Notes: a model not told the origin generated them from the sequence alone. Positions 42,349 to 51,052 are shown, counted from the stretch's first letter. The stretch: DNA of 64,000 nucleotides from Aquincola tertiaricarbonis (GCF_023573145.1 NZ_CP097636.1:1922001-1986000), one strand, 5' to 3'. A program made the numbers and translations.

Positions 42349-43760
42349 CAGGCGCCAGAGGCCGGAAAGCGCACCAGCACCTTGAGCCCGCGCCCGTCGA
42401 CGCCGGCCAGCAGCGCGGCCTGCGCCCCGTGCAGCCGCGCGATGTCCGCAACGATGGCCAGGCCCAGCCCGCTGCCGGTGCCACCGGCCTCGCGGCCGCG
42501 GCGGAAGCGCTGCCACAGCAGCGGGCGTTCTTCTTCCGGCACGCCGGGGCCATCGTCTTCCACCGACAGCCAGGGCACATGGGCGTCCACGCCGCAGGCC
42601 ACGGTGATGCGTGCGCCGCGGCCAGCATGGGCGACCGCGTTGTGCACCAGGTTGCCCACCAGCTCTTCCAGCAGCACCGGATGGCCCTGCACCACCGAGT
42701 GGGCCAGTTCAAAGCCCAGGTCCTGGCCGGCCTCGATCGAGGGCTCCAGCCAGCGGTCGGCGGCTTCGGCGATCAGCTGGCGCAGGTCCACCGGCTGGGC
42801 CGGCTGCTGCTGCGGGTCGAGCGCGAAGCTTTCGGTGCGGGCCATCGACAGCAGCTGCTGCGCCAGCCGCGCGCCGCGCTCGGCCGCTGCATGCAGGCGC
42901 TCCAGCATCGGCTGCTGGGCCTCGGGGTGCGGCGTGGCCAGGGCCTGGGCGGCTTCCACCCGCATCACAGCCAGCGGCGTGCGCAGCTGGTGGGCCGCAT
43001 CGGCGATGAAGGCGCGCTGCGCGGTGGCCGCGTCGCGGATGCGGGCCAGCAGGCCGTTGAGCGCATCGACGAAGCCCAGCACCTCCCGCGGCACGCCGCG
43101 GGTGTCCACCGGCGCCAGCCGCGCGGGCGACAGTGCCGCCACCTCGGCCGCCGCGCGCTGCAGCGGCCGCAGCCCGCGCGCCACCGCCGCCATCGCCAGC
43201 GCGGCCAGCACCAGCGCCAGCACCGTGGCGCCTGCGAGCGAGGCCAGCATCACCGCCCGCTCGGCCTGTTGTCGTTTGCCCAGGGTTTCGGCCACCACGA
43301 TGACGCACAGCCGGCCCTTCGTGCCGCAGGCCATGGCATGGACGGCCACGCGCACCGGCTGGCCGCCGAACTGCCCTTCGAAGAACGACCACTGATCCGC
43401 CGCCAGCGGCGGCGCCAGCGCCAGCAGCGCGGCTTCACCCCCCAGCGGCCGGCCATCGGGCCCGCCGACCGCAAACACCGTGTGGTCCACCAGATCGGCC
43501 TGCAAGGCGCGTGCGGTCTGCGCCGAGAGCGGCAGCGTCACGGCATCCCCCTGCACGTCGACGATGCGGGACAAGGCCACCGCGGTGTCGGTGAGCGCGC
43601 GGTCCAGCCCGTCCAGCGCGGGCGTGAGAGCCAGCCGGTAGATGACGGCCGCGGTCAGCGGCACCAGCACCAGCAGCGGTACCAGCAGCCCCAGCAGCAG
43701 CGTGCGGCGCAACGTGGGGCTGGTGGGGCCGGCGGAGCCACCCAAGCGGCTATGGGACAT
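42348..43760 (-). CDS. tctE: Sensor histidine kinase, TctE family
   Basis: This is a 470-residue kinase. Two membrane helices (about 20-42 and 180-205) flank a periplasmic sensor domain of the 2CSK_N type, in which TctE proteins detect carboxylates. DHp phospho-acceptor His lies in ADAAHQLRTPLAVMRVEA. The HATPase domain shows NLVHNAVAHAGRG, EDDGPGVP and GSGLGLAIVADIA. Its ATG overlaps the regulator stop by 11 bases. Pairing with TctD and location opposite tctBA strongly suggest control of that transporter. Confidence 0.92.
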   Translation of the reverse strand: MSHSRLGGSAGPTSPTLRRTLLLGLLVPLLVLVPLTAAVIYRLALTPALDGLDRALTDTAVALSRIVDVQGDAVTLPLSAQTARALQADLVDHTVFAVGGPDGRPLGGEAALLALAPPLAADQWSFFEGQFGGQPVRVAVHAMACGTKGRLCVIVVAETLGKRQQAERAVMLASLAGATVLALVLAALAMAAVARGLRPLQRAAAEVAALSPARLAPVDTRGVPREVLGFVDALNGLLARIRDAATAQRAFIADAAHQLRTPLAVMRVEAAQALATPHPEAQQPMLERLHAAAERGARLAQQLLSMARTESFALDPQQQPAQPVDLRQLIAEAADRWLEPSIEAGQDLGFELAHSVVQGHPVLLEELVGNLVHNAVAHAGRGARITVACGVDAHVPWLSVEDDGPGVPEEERPLLWQRFRRGREAGGTGSGLGLAIVADIARLHGAQAALLAGVDGRGLKVLVRFPASGA

Positions 43761-44421
43761 CGGGCTCCAGCCGGTAGCCCAGGCCGCGCACGGTGCGCAG
43801 CTTGACGCCGCCCGGCTCGATCTTGCCGCGCAGGCGCGAGATGAGCAGCTCCAGCGCGTTGTCGCTGGTGCCGGCGTCCCAGCCGGGCACCAGCGCGGCC
43901 AGCTGCTCGCGCTGCACGATCTGGCCGGTCTTGCTCATCAGGTACTGCAGCACGATGCCTTCGCGGGCGGTGAGCTTGACCGGCTGGTCGCCGATGCGGG
44001 CCTCGCGCGTCAGGCCGTCGTAGTGCAGCGCAGACACCACCAGGTGCTCGCTGCGGCGCAGCTCATGCCGGCGCACCAGGGCTTTCAGCCGGGCCAGCAG
44101 CTCGGTCAGCGCGAAGGGCTTGACCAGGTAGTCGTCGGCGCCCAGTTCCAGGCCGCGCACCCGGTCTTCCACGCCGTCGCGGGCGGTGAGCATCAGCACC
44201 GGCAGGAAGGAGCCCTGCTCGCGCACGCGGCGCAAGGTCTCCAGGCCGTCGATGCCCTGCAGGTTGATGTCCAGCACCAGCACGTCGTAGGCGTCTTGCT
44301 TGAGCGAGGCCGGCACCGGCTCGCCACGCGGGCTGACGTCGGCCCGCCAACCCTGGGCCCGCATCGCGGCAGCGATCGATTCGGCCAGGGGCGCGTCGTC
44401 TTCGACGAGGAGGATGTGCAC
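43750..44421 (-). CDS. tctD: OmpR-family response regulator, TctD-like
   Basis: This 223-residue regulator begins (V/M)HILLVEDDAPLAESI. It has phospho-acceptor D51 in LVLDINLQG, switch Thr in MLTARD and Lys in LVKPFALTEL, and a winged-helix domain ending RTVRGLGYRLEPD. The start is a GTG at 44421, the only codon giving a normal receiver domain. It is the first gene of the tctDE operon and should act on the tctBA promoter region. Confidence 0.92.
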   Translation of the reverse strand: MHILLVEDDAPLAESIAAAMRAQGWRADVSPRGEPVPASLKQDAYDVLVLDINLQGIDGLETLRRVREQGSFLPVLMLTARDGVEDRVRGLELGADDYLVKPFALTELLARLKALVRRHELRRSEHLVVSALHYDGLTREARIGDQPVKLTAREGIVLQYLMSKTGQIVQREQLAALVPGWDAGTSDNALELLISRLRGKIEPGGVKLRTVRGLGYRLEPDVP

Positions 44422-44491
44422 GATACGGGCGGCATGGTCGTGCGCGTGGGCACGGGGCGCCGATGCTAGCGCCGAACCTGCACCCTCCTGG

Positions 44492-44965
44492 TCAGACCGC
44501 CAATGTGTACCGGCACTTGTCGAGACGGCGGGCGCCCAGCGCGTCGTAGAAGCCGATGGCCAGCGCGTTCCACGGCGGCGTCTGCCACTGCAGCTGCCGC
44601 GCACCGATGTCGCGGGCGTGCTGCGCCACGGCGGCCATCAGCGCGCGGCCCATGCCCTGACCCCGCGCCGCGGGTTCGAGGTACAGGCAGTCCAGGTGAA
44701 CGAAGGGCTGCGCGTCCAGCGTCGAGAAGTCGAGCGTGGCGCTGGCGTAGCCCACCGGCTCGCCGCCCCGCAGGCCCAGCCATATCCGCAGGCGATGCAT
44801 GTGCAGCGCCTGCGCCAGCCGCTCGGCATGGCCGGCACCGTCGTGGTGGATGTGCTCGTACGCGGCATGGGCCGCGCACAGGCGTGACAGCACGGCGGCA
44901 TCCGCCGGGCCGGCGGCCCGTACCACCACGTCCGCTGCCACTTCCGCCACCACATCCGCCGCCAT
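44492..44965 (-). CDS. GNAT-family N-acetyltransferase
   Basis: This 157-residue protein has the acetyl-CoA binding motif A YLEPAARGQGMGRALMAAVAQHA (R/Q-x-x-G-x-G/A core is RGQGMG). The following WNALAIGFYDALGARRLDKCRYTL is the C-terminal GNAT signature. Its ATG overlaps the stop of the rhodanese gene (TGATG), so the two form an operon. Substrate is unknown. Confidence 0.9.
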   Translation of the reverse strand: MAADVVAEVAADVVVRAAGPADAAVLSRLCAAHAAYEHIHHDGAGHAERLAQALHMHRLRIWLGLRGGEPVGYASATLDFSTLDAQPFVHLDCLYLEPAARGQGMGRALMAAVAQHARDIGARQLQWQTPPWNALAIGFYDALGARRLDKCRYTLAV

Positions 44966-45429
44966 CAGCAGGCGCACTCGATGGCCGGGCGGGCAGCCGG
45001 CATGCGGCCGGGCTCGGCACCGGTGGCCACGGGCTGACCGTCGCGCACCCAGAAGTCCAGCCCGCCCAGCATCTCCTTGACCTGGAAGCCCAGGCGCGCC
45101 AGCTTGTAGGCGCCCTTGGTGGAACCGTTGCAGCCGATGCCGTCGCAGTAGGTCACGTACACCTTGCTGCGGTCCAGGTGCGCGGTGCTCTGCGCGTCCA
45201 TCGTCCGGTGCGGAAAGCTCAGGGCACCCGGCACGTGGCCGGCGGCGTAGTGCGCCGCTGAACGGGTGTCGATGACGACGATGGCGTCGATGCCGTTGCG
45301 CAGGTCTTCGGCCACGTCCCAGGCGTCGGCGTGGTAGCTGAGCTTGGCGGCCATGAAGTCGCACGACTGCCCGGGTGTGGGCGCCGGAAAGGCCAGGACG
45401 TTGGAAACGGGGGCGGTGGTCTGGGACAT
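44965..45429 (-). CDS. Rhodanese-domain sulfurtransferase-like protein
   Basis: This is a 154-residue cytoplasmic protein with a single rhodanese fold. Elements include VVIDTRSAAHYAAGHVPGALSFP and the active-site loop VTYCDGIGCNGSTKGA, with candidate persulfide Cys C95 and a second Cys C100. The loop CDGIGCNGS is longer than in classical sulfurtransferases. It is encoded divergently from the class III aminotransferase and co-transcribed with a GNAT gene. Confidence 0.9.
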   Translation of the reverse strand: MSQTTAPVSNVLAFPAPTPGQSCDFMAAKLSYHADAWDVAEDLRNGIDAIVVIDTRSAAHYAAGHVPGALSFPHRTMDAQSTAHLDRSKVYVTYCDGIGCNGSTKGAYKLARLGFQVKEMLGGLDFWVRDGQPVATGAEPGRMPAARPAIECAC

Positions 45430-45483
45430 GGGGTTCCTCGGAGAACGTGAAGCGCTGTGTCGATGGCCACAGTGTGCAGTGCC

Positions 45484-45505
45484 TTGGTCTGCTGGTTGAT
45501 ACCAA
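45484..45505. promoter_or_regulatory. Inverted repeat TTGGT-N12-ACCAA in divergent intergenic region
   Basis: Five-base perfect arms lie between the rhodanese gene (55 bases away) and the class III aminotransferase gene (150 bases away). The position suits an operator, but the arms are short and the regulator is unknown. Confidence 0.35.
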
Positions 45506-45654
45506 ATCTCATGGGCAGATAAGACCACTGACGGCTGATGTTCAGGGGCTCCATCAATCCCACACAAATCCTCGACGGCTGCGCAAGAAGGGCTGACAAC
45601 ACTGCGCGCACCGCCCGGGATGGCCCCTGCCATCGGGCGGCCCAGGAGCAACAC

Positions 45655-47025
45655 ATGGATCGCGCACAACTGCTGGCCGATGAGGCCCGTTACTGTTCCT
45701 TCGGCGACACGGTTCACTACGTGAACCCGCCCCAGATCTTTTCCGGCTGCGAAGGCAGCTACATGTTCGACGAGGGCGGTACGCCCTACCTCGACCTGCA
45801 GATGTGGTACTCGGCCGTCAACTTCGGCTACAAGAACAAGCGGCTGGAAGAGGTGATGATCCGCCAGCTGCGCGAGCTGCCGCAGGTGGCCAGCCAGTAC
45901 CTGCACCCCACCAAGATCGAGCTGGCGCGCTGGATCGCGCAGGACGCCGAGCGCAAATGGGGCATGCCGGGTCGCTGCCACTTCAACGTGGGCGGCGCGC
46001 AGGCCATCGAGGACTCGCTCAAGGTGGTGCGCAACGCCTGCAACGGCAAGAGTCTGATGTTCGCCTTCGAAGGCGGCTACCACGGCCGCACGCTGGGCGC
46101 ATCCAGCATCACCTCCAGCTACCGCTACCGCCGCCGCTTCGGCCACTTCGCCGAGCGGGCGCAGTTCATCCCCTTCCCCTACCCCTTCCGCCGGCCCAAG
46201 GGCATGACGGCCGAGGAGTACGCCGAGCGCATCGTGGCCGAGTTCCGGCGCAAGTTCGAGAACGAGTACCACGCCATCTGGGACCCCAAGACCCGCCAGT
46301 GCGAGTACGCGGCCTTCTACGTCGAGCCCATCCAGGGCACCGGCGGCTACGTCGTGCCGCCGCCCAACTTCTTCAAGGGCCTGAAGCAGGTGCTGGACGA
46401 CCACGGCGTGCTGATGGTGGTCGACGAGATCCAGATGGGCTTCTGGCGCACCGGCACGCTGTGGTCGATCGAGAATTTCGGCGTCAAGCCCGATGTGCTG
46501 GTGTTCGCCAAGGCCCTGACCAACGGCCTCAACGCGCTGTCGGGCCTGTGGGCGCGTGAAGAGCTGATCAACCCGCAGCTGTTCCCGCCGGGCTCCACCC
46601 ATTCCACCTTGGCTTCCAACCCGCTGGGCACGGCCCTGGGGCTGGAGGTGCTGAAGATGACCGCCGAGATCGACTACGGCGCCCAGGTGCGTGCGTCGGG
46701 TGCCTACTTCCTGGAAGGGCTGAAGGAGCTGCAGAAGCGGCACCCCGAGATCGGCGACGTCGATGGCCTGGGCCTGGCGCTGCGCGCCGAGATCTGCACG
46801 GCCGACGGCTTCACGCCCAACCGCGAGCTGCTGGACCGCATGGTGGACATCGGCCTGTCGGGCACGCTCGAGTACAAGGGCCAGCCGCGTGGCCTGGTGC
46901 TGGACGTGGGCGGCTACTACAAGAACGTGATTACCTTCGCGCCTTCGCTGGAGATCACCCGGGCCGAGATCGACGAGGCCATGGTGCTGCTGGACCAGCT
47001 GCTGCGCCGCGCCAAGCAAGCCTGA
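45655..47025 (+). CDS. Class III pyridoxal-phosphate aminotransferase
   Basis: This 456-residue fold-type I transaminase has FAFEGGYHGRTLGASSITSSYR (phosphate and ring contacts), EPIQGTGGYVVPP, VVDEIQMGFWRTG with the pyridine-N Asp, and the Schiff-base Lys K286 in FAKALTNGLNALSG. The first 60 residues (YCSFGDTVHYVNPPQIFSGCEG) differ from well-known ornithine or GABA aminotransferases, so the substrate is open. The ATG at 45655 has AGGAG upstream; the longer in-frame ATG at 45538 encodes an unlikely N-terminus. The next gene begins one base after its stop with GTG. Confidence 0.93.
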   Translation: MDRAQLLADEARYCSFGDTVHYVNPPQIFSGCEGSYMFDEGGTPYLDLQMWYSAVNFGYKNKRLEEVMIRQLRELPQVASQYLHPTKIELARWIAQDAERKWGMPGRCHFNVGGAQAIEDSLKVVRNACNGKSLMFAFEGGYHGRTLGASSITSSYRYRRRFGHFAERAQFIPFPYPFRRPKGMTAEEYAERIVAEFRRKFENEYHAIWDPKTRQCEYAAFYVEPIQGTGGYVVPPPNFFKGLKQVLDDHGVLMVVDEIQMGFWRTGTLWSIENFGVKPDVLVFAKALTNGLNALSGLWAREELINPQLFPPGSTHSTLASNPLGTALGLEVLKMTAEIDYGAQVRASGAYFLEGLKELQKRHPEIGDVDGLGLALRAEICTADGFTPNRELLDRMVDIGLSGTLEYKGQPRGLVLDVGGYYKNVITFAPSLEITRAEIDEAMVLLDQLLRRAKQA

Positions 47026-47026
47026 G

Positions 47027-48085
47027 GTGGACTGGATCAACGGCCTGGAACCGGCGGCGCTGGTCGGCTGGTTCCTGCGTGAACCACCGCAGGGCTTTGC
47101 CGTGCTGCAGCAGCAGCCGCCCGCGTTTGCCGCCGACTTCGACCTGCTGACCACGGCCGACGACGAGCTGCGCGCCACGCTGGCCCGGCTGCCGGGCCAC
47201 CGCTGGTGGTCGCGCTGGCTGCGTGTGCACACCGCGTTCGTCGGCACCACCGTCAGCGAATACGCCCTGCTGCCCGCGGCCAGGGCGCCGCGGCAGGTGG
47301 TGCAGGCGCTGCTGCAGCGCTGGCGGCCCGGCCACCGGCTGCTGATCGTCAAGGACCTGCCGCAGGACTCGCCCCTGCTCAGCGATGCGCACAACCAGGC
47401 CTCGACCGCCTTCGCGCAGGCCTGTGAAGAGGCCGGCTTCCTGCTGCTCGAAGGGCAGGCGCTGGCGTACGTGCCCATCGACTTCGCCAGCGAGGACGAG
47501 TACCTCGGCCGGCTGTCGCCGGCCCGCCGCCAGAACCTGCGGCGCAAGCTGCGCAGCCGCGCCCGGCTGCAGGTGGCCCGCATCTCCACCGGGGTAGCCT
47601 TTGCCGATGACGCGACCGTGGACGCCTACTACGCGCTGTACGAAGCGGTGTATGCGCAAAGCGAGATCCACTTCGACAAGCTCACGCGCGCATTCTTCGC
47701 GGGGCTGCTGCGCGACACGGGCGCCGGCGGCATCGTGTTCGAGTACCGCAGCGCCGCCGATGACCAGCTGCTGGGCTGGAATCTGTGCTTCGAGCATGGC
47801 GGCAAGCTGATCGACAAGTACATCGGCCTGCGCTACCCGGCCGCACGTGAGCACAACCTGTACTTCGTCAGCTGGATGGAGAACCTGGCCCATGCACGCG
47901 AGCGCGGGCTGTCGCACTACGTGGCGGGCTGGACCGACCCGCAGGTCAAGCGCCAGCTGGGCGCCCGCTTCACCTTCACCCGCCATGCGGTGTACATCCG
48001 CCAGCCCTGGCTGCGCGCCCTGGGGCGGCGCCTGGCCGGCCGTTTTGAAAGCGACCGCGCCTGGGTGCAGGCCGAAGCCCGATGA
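47027..48085 (+). CDS. FemAB/BioF2-like GNAT acyltransferase
   Basis: This is a 352-residue soluble protein resembling the CNOGA/FemAB-type GNAT family (also called BioF2-like). The recognisable core is YLGRLSPARRQNLRRKLRSRARL, then YALYEAVYAQSEIHFDKLT, and LLGWNLCFEHGGKLIDKYIGL with SWMENLAHARERGLSHYVAGW. Members transfer amino-acyl or acyl groups to amines or lipids, but no specific substrate follows from this sequence. It is tightly coupled on both sides, to the aminotransferase and to the arginase-fold gene (ATGA overlap). Those two are therefore probable partners. Confidence 0.8.
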   Translation: MDWINGLEPAALVGWFLREPPQGFAVLQQQPPAFAADFDLLTTADDELRATLARLPGHRWWSRWLRVHTAFVGTTVSEYALLPAARAPRQVVQALLQRWRPGHRLLIVKDLPQDSPLLSDAHNQASTAFAQACEEAGFLLLEGQALAYVPIDFASEDEYLGRLSPARRQNLRRKLRSRARLQVARISTGVAFADDATVDAYYALYEAVYAQSEIHFDKLTRAFFAGLLRDTGAGGIVFEYRSAADDQLLGWNLCFEHGGKLIDKYIGLRYPAAREHNLYFVSWMENLAHARERGLSHYVAGWTDPQVKRQLGARFTFTRHAVYIRQPWLRALGRRLAGRFESDRAWVQAEAR

Positions 48086-48963
48086 ACACGCCGGTGGTGC
48101 TGGACCTGGATGCGTCCGTGGGCCCGCTGCCCGGTGAATGCCGGCTGCCGCTGGCGCCCTGGCAGGAGGCGGTGCGCTTCGGCTGCACGCTGGCCACGCT
48201 GCGCCGCTTCACGGCGGCGATGGCCGCGGGTCTGCCCGCGCGCCACGGCACGGTGCTGCTGGGCAGCGGCGACTTCCACCACCTGAGCTGGCCCTTGGTG
48301 GCGCGCTGCACCGCAGGGCAGCCGCCCCGCAGCCTGCGCGTGCTGGTGCTGGACAACCACCCGGACAACATGCGGCTCCCCCTCGGCGTGCACTGCGGCT
48401 CCTGGGTGCGGCGGGTGGCGGCGCTGCCGCAGGTGGCCGAAGTGCTGGTGCTGGGCATCACCTCGCCCGACATCGGCTGGCGCCATGCCTGGGAGAACCA
48501 CTGGTGGCCGCGGGCCCGCGGCCGGCTGCAGTACTGGTCCACCGGTGTGGACGTGGGCTGGGCCCGCCGCTGCGGGCTGGGCCGTGCGGTGCGCGGCTTT
48601 GCCAGCGTGCAGGCGCTGGTGGACGCCGCCTGCGAGCACTTGCAGGCACGCCCGCTGCGCACTTACCTGTCCATCGACAAGGACGTGTTCGCGCCCCACG
48701 TGGTGCGCACCAACTGGGACCAGGGCCAGCTGCGGCCCAACCACGCCGCGCAGCTGCTGCACACGCTGCGCGGCCATGTGGTGGCCAGCGACATCACCGG
48801 CGAAATCTCGCAATGGCGCTACCGCACGGCGTGGAAGCGCTGGCTCAGCGCCCACGACGGCCAGACCACCGACCATGCGCCGGCCGAACTGCCGCAATGG
48901 CAGGCCGGCCAGCATGCCTTCAACCTCACGTTGCTGGCCGGCATCGCGGCCGCCAGCGCCTGA
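48082..48963 (+). CDS. Arginase-fold (ureohydrolase-like) protein, divergent
   Basis: This is a 293-residue protein in which the dimanganese ligands of ureohydrolases can be traced in order: GSGDFHH at 61-67 (for GGDHS), DNHPD at 91-95 (for DAHxD), SIDKD at 197-201 (for SxDxD) and DITGE at 237-241. The rest differs strongly from arginase and agmatinase, including a Trp/His-rich middle (HAWENHWWPRARG). Hydrolysis of a guanidino or amidino group on an unusual substrate, perhaps a modified or conjugated arginine, is a reasonable inference. It closes the three-gene plus-strand operon. Confidence 0.75.
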   Translation: MNTPVVLDLDASVGPLPGECRLPLAPWQEAVRFGCTLATLRRFTAAMAAGLPARHGTVLLGSGDFHHLSWPLVARCTAGQPPRSLRVLVLDNHPDNMRLPLGVHCGSWVRRVAALPQVAEVLVLGITSPDIGWRHAWENHWWPRARGRLQYWSTGVDVGWARRCGLGRAVRGFASVQALVDAACEHLQARPLRTYLSIDKDVFAPHVVRTNWDQGQLRPNHAAQLLHTLRGHVVASDITGEISQWRYRTAWKRWLSAHDGQTTDHAPAELPQWQAGQHAFNLTLLAGIAAASA

Positions 48964-49030
48964 GTCATGGCTCAAGCCCTGACCACGACCTGCCGCGCGG
49001 GTGACCGATGCGCCGTGAGGCAAGACCACG

Positions 49031-50260
49031 TCAACCGGCGCGGACGCGGCCCAGCCCTTCCAGCAGCTGCGCCAGCAGCGCCTCGAAGCCGGGCTCGTCC
49101 AGCCAGCCGCTGTTGGTGATGGCCAGCAGCCGGCCGGCCAGCACACGCGCGTGCACCAGCGGGCCCTCCGCCGTCACGGCCAGGCCGGCCGCATCGGGCG
49201 GGTAGTCGGCCAGCGTGGCAGCAAACGGCAGGCTCACGCCCAGGCCAGCGCCCCACAGCCGCTGCAGCAGCGCGTCACGCAGCCCGGCGTCGGGGAAGGC
49301 CAGCAGCAGCAGCGGCCGCACACCCTGCGCAGCCGGCACGGCCGGGCTGTCGCCCAGCACCGGCAGCCCCGCCTGCATCAGGCGGTTGCGGCGCTGCTGC
49401 CAGCGCTGCTCAGCCGCCTGCCAGTGAGCGGGCAGCCGCGCCAGCGCCCGCACGCCCACACGCCGGCGCCAGCGGCCCACGGCATGCAGCGGGATGTCGG
49501 CGCCAATGTCGTCGCCCGCCGCGGCCACGCGGTCGTCATGCGCCAGGGCCCGGCGCAGCGGCTGGCCATACACCCAGCGCAGGCCACGCGGCCGGTAGCA
49601 GGCGGCATAGCCCAGCAGCTCCAGGCTGCGGCGCAGCTCCCAGGCTGGCCGTGGCGGCAGCAGCCGCGGCCCGGCCTCGCGCAGGGCGGCGCGCAATGCC
49701 GGCCGGGCACTGACCAGCAGCCCGCCCTCGTACAGCGTCAGCCCCTTGCCGGCGGCCAGGCTGTACAAGCCGATGTCGCCCTGCAGCCCCAGCGGCTGGC
49801 CGGCCACGCGGGCCCCCAGGGCCTGCGCGGCATCTTCGATCACCCAGGCACCGGCGGCGCGCGCCACCGCCGCCGGGCCGGCCACGTCCGTCACCAGACC
49901 GCACAGGTGGGTCGGCAGCACGGCCAGCGTGCGCGGGCCGCACAAGGCCTGCAGCGCCGGCAGGTGCAGGTCCAGCGTGCCGGGTGCCAGGTCGCACAGG
50001 CGCAGCCGCAGCCCGGCGCGGGCCACCGCCAGCGCCACCAGGCGGCAGGTGTAAGCCGGCACCACCACCTCGTCGCGCGAGGGCGTCTGCGCCCGCAGCA
50101 CCTGCAAGGCCAGCAGCAGTGCGGCGGTGCCTGAGCAGGTCAGCTGCACCGCCGGCACACCCAGCCAACGGGCCAGGTGGCCCTCCAGGTCGGCGTCGCC
50201 CCAGGGCAGCAGATCGCCGGCGCGCAGCGGCAGGCCGGCGGTGGGCGGCAGTTCGGTCAC
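49031..50260 (-). CDS. DegT/DnrJ/EryC1-type PLP aminotransferase
   Basis: This 409-residue protein has sugar-aminotransferase family motifs. The PLP-phosphate loop CSGTAALLLAL is at 42-52, VVVPAYTCRLVALAVARAG at 66-83, and EDAAQALGA with D143 and Q146. The Schiff-base Lys is K172 in YSLAAGKGLTLYEGG. Family members aminate keto-sugars, and ArnB is one example. The preferred GTG at 50260 has AGGTGG upstream and begins 16 bases after the preceding stop; an in-frame ATG at 50314 would overlap that gene. It is the last gene of a nine-gene minus-strand operon. Confidence 0.88.
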   Translation of the reverse strand: MTELPPTAGLPLRAGDLLPWGDADLEGHLARWLGVPAVQLTCSGTAALLLALQVLRAQTPSRDEVVVPAYTCRLVALAVARAGLRLRLCDLAPGTLDLHLPALQALCGPRTLAVLPTHLCGLVTDVAGPAAVARAAGAWVIEDAAQALGARVAGQPLGLQGDIGLYSLAAGKGLTLYEGGLLVSARPALRAALREAGPRLLPPRPAWELRRSLELLGYAACYRPRGLRWVYGQPLRRALAHDDRVAAAGDDIGADIPLHAVGRWRRRVGVRALARLPAHWQAAEQRWQQRRNRLMQAGLPVLGDSPAVPAAQGVRPLLLLAFPDAGLRDALLQRLWGAGLGVSLPFAATLADYPPDAAGLAVTAEGPLVHARVLAGRLLAITNSGWLDEPGFEALLAQLLEGLGRVRAG

Positions 50261-50276
50261 GCTGCCACCTGCGGCC

Positions 50277-50684
50277 TCATGCCGGCTGGGCCTCGGTTGG
50301 CGCTTCAGGCTCACTGAGCGCCAGGCACACGATGCCGGCCACGATGAGGCCGGCCCCGGCCACCTGCGCCAGACCGATGGCTTCGCCGAACAGCCAGTGC
50401 GACACCAGCATCACCGAGACGATCTCCAGGTGCGAGGCCGCGAAGGCCGGGCCGATGGGCGCGCGCCGCAGCAGATGCATCCAGGTGAAGAAGGCGCCGG
50501 CATATCCCACCAGCGCACCGTAGATCCACGGCTGGCTGAAGACCCGCTGCAGCCACTGCAGCGACAGCGACAGCGGCAGTGCCTGGGTGCCCGCCATCTT
50601 GAAGCTGAGCTGGGCCAGTGTGTCGAAGGCCATCAGCACCGCGAAGCCCACCAGATAGAAGCGGCGTGCGGAAGACCGGTTCAT
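50277..50684 (-). CDS. Small DMT/EamA-type transporter, second of a pair
   Basis: This 135-residue protein with four predicted helices matches half of an EamA domain or an SMR subunit. It has RRFYLVGFAVLMAFDTLAQLSFKMAG at the N-terminus, then PWIYGALVGYAGAFFTWMHLL, AASHLEIVSVMLVSHWLFGEAIG and AGAGLIVAGIVCLAL. Its ATG overlaps the stop of the sister gene by four bases. The two probably form an antiparallel heterodimer, as in ArnE/ArnF-type flippases. Confidence 0.82.
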   Translation of the reverse strand: MNRSSARRFYLVGFAVLMAFDTLAQLSFKMAGTQALPLSLSLQWLQRVFSQPWIYGALVGYAGAFFTWMHLLRRAPIGPAFAASHLEIVSVMLVSHWLFGEAIGLAQVAGAGLIVAGIVCLALSEPEAPTEAQPA

Positions 50685-51052
50685 GGCTGCAGCCCCACCA
50701 CCGCCACCCCGGCGGACACCAGCAGGATGCCCAGCACCCGCAGCGGCGTCAGCTGCTCGTTGAACAGCAGCCGGCCGGCCACCATGATGGCCACGATGTT
50801 GATGGATCCCAGCAGCACGCCGGTGGACAGCGGCACCAGCGACAGGAAGGCCAGCCACAACAGGAACTCGGCGCCGTAGCAGGCGATGCCGATCCACAGC
50901 CAGGGCCGGCGCGCCATGGCCCGCCAGCGGTCCAGGCCGGCCGCATCGCCCGGCAAGGCGGCCGCGGCCTTGAAGGCCAGCTGACCACCGCTGTCGGTGA
51001 GCACGTTGAGCAGCCACAGCAGCGCCACCAGAGGCGTCAGTCCATCAGCCAA
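50681..51052 (-). CDS. Small DMT/EamA-type transporter, first of a pair
   Basis: This 123-residue four-helix protein is similar in layout to its downstream partner: LLWLLNVLTDSGGQLAFKAAA, PWLWIGIACYGAEFLLWLAFLS, STGVLLGSINIVAIMVAGRLLFNEQ, and RVLGILLVSAGVAVVGLQP. The start is a TTG at 51052 with AGGAG seven bases upstream, overlapping the last codons of the hydrolase gene. A longer frame upstream is antisense-like and lacks a membrane signature. The pair may flip a small amphipathic intermediate across the inner membrane. Confidence 0.78.
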   Translation of the reverse strand: MADGLTPLVALLWLLNVLTDSGGQLAFKAAAALPGDAAGLDRWRAMARRPWLWIGIACYGAEFLLWLAFLSLVPLSTGVLLGSINIVAIMVAGRLLFNEQLTPLRVLGILLVSAGVAVVGLQP

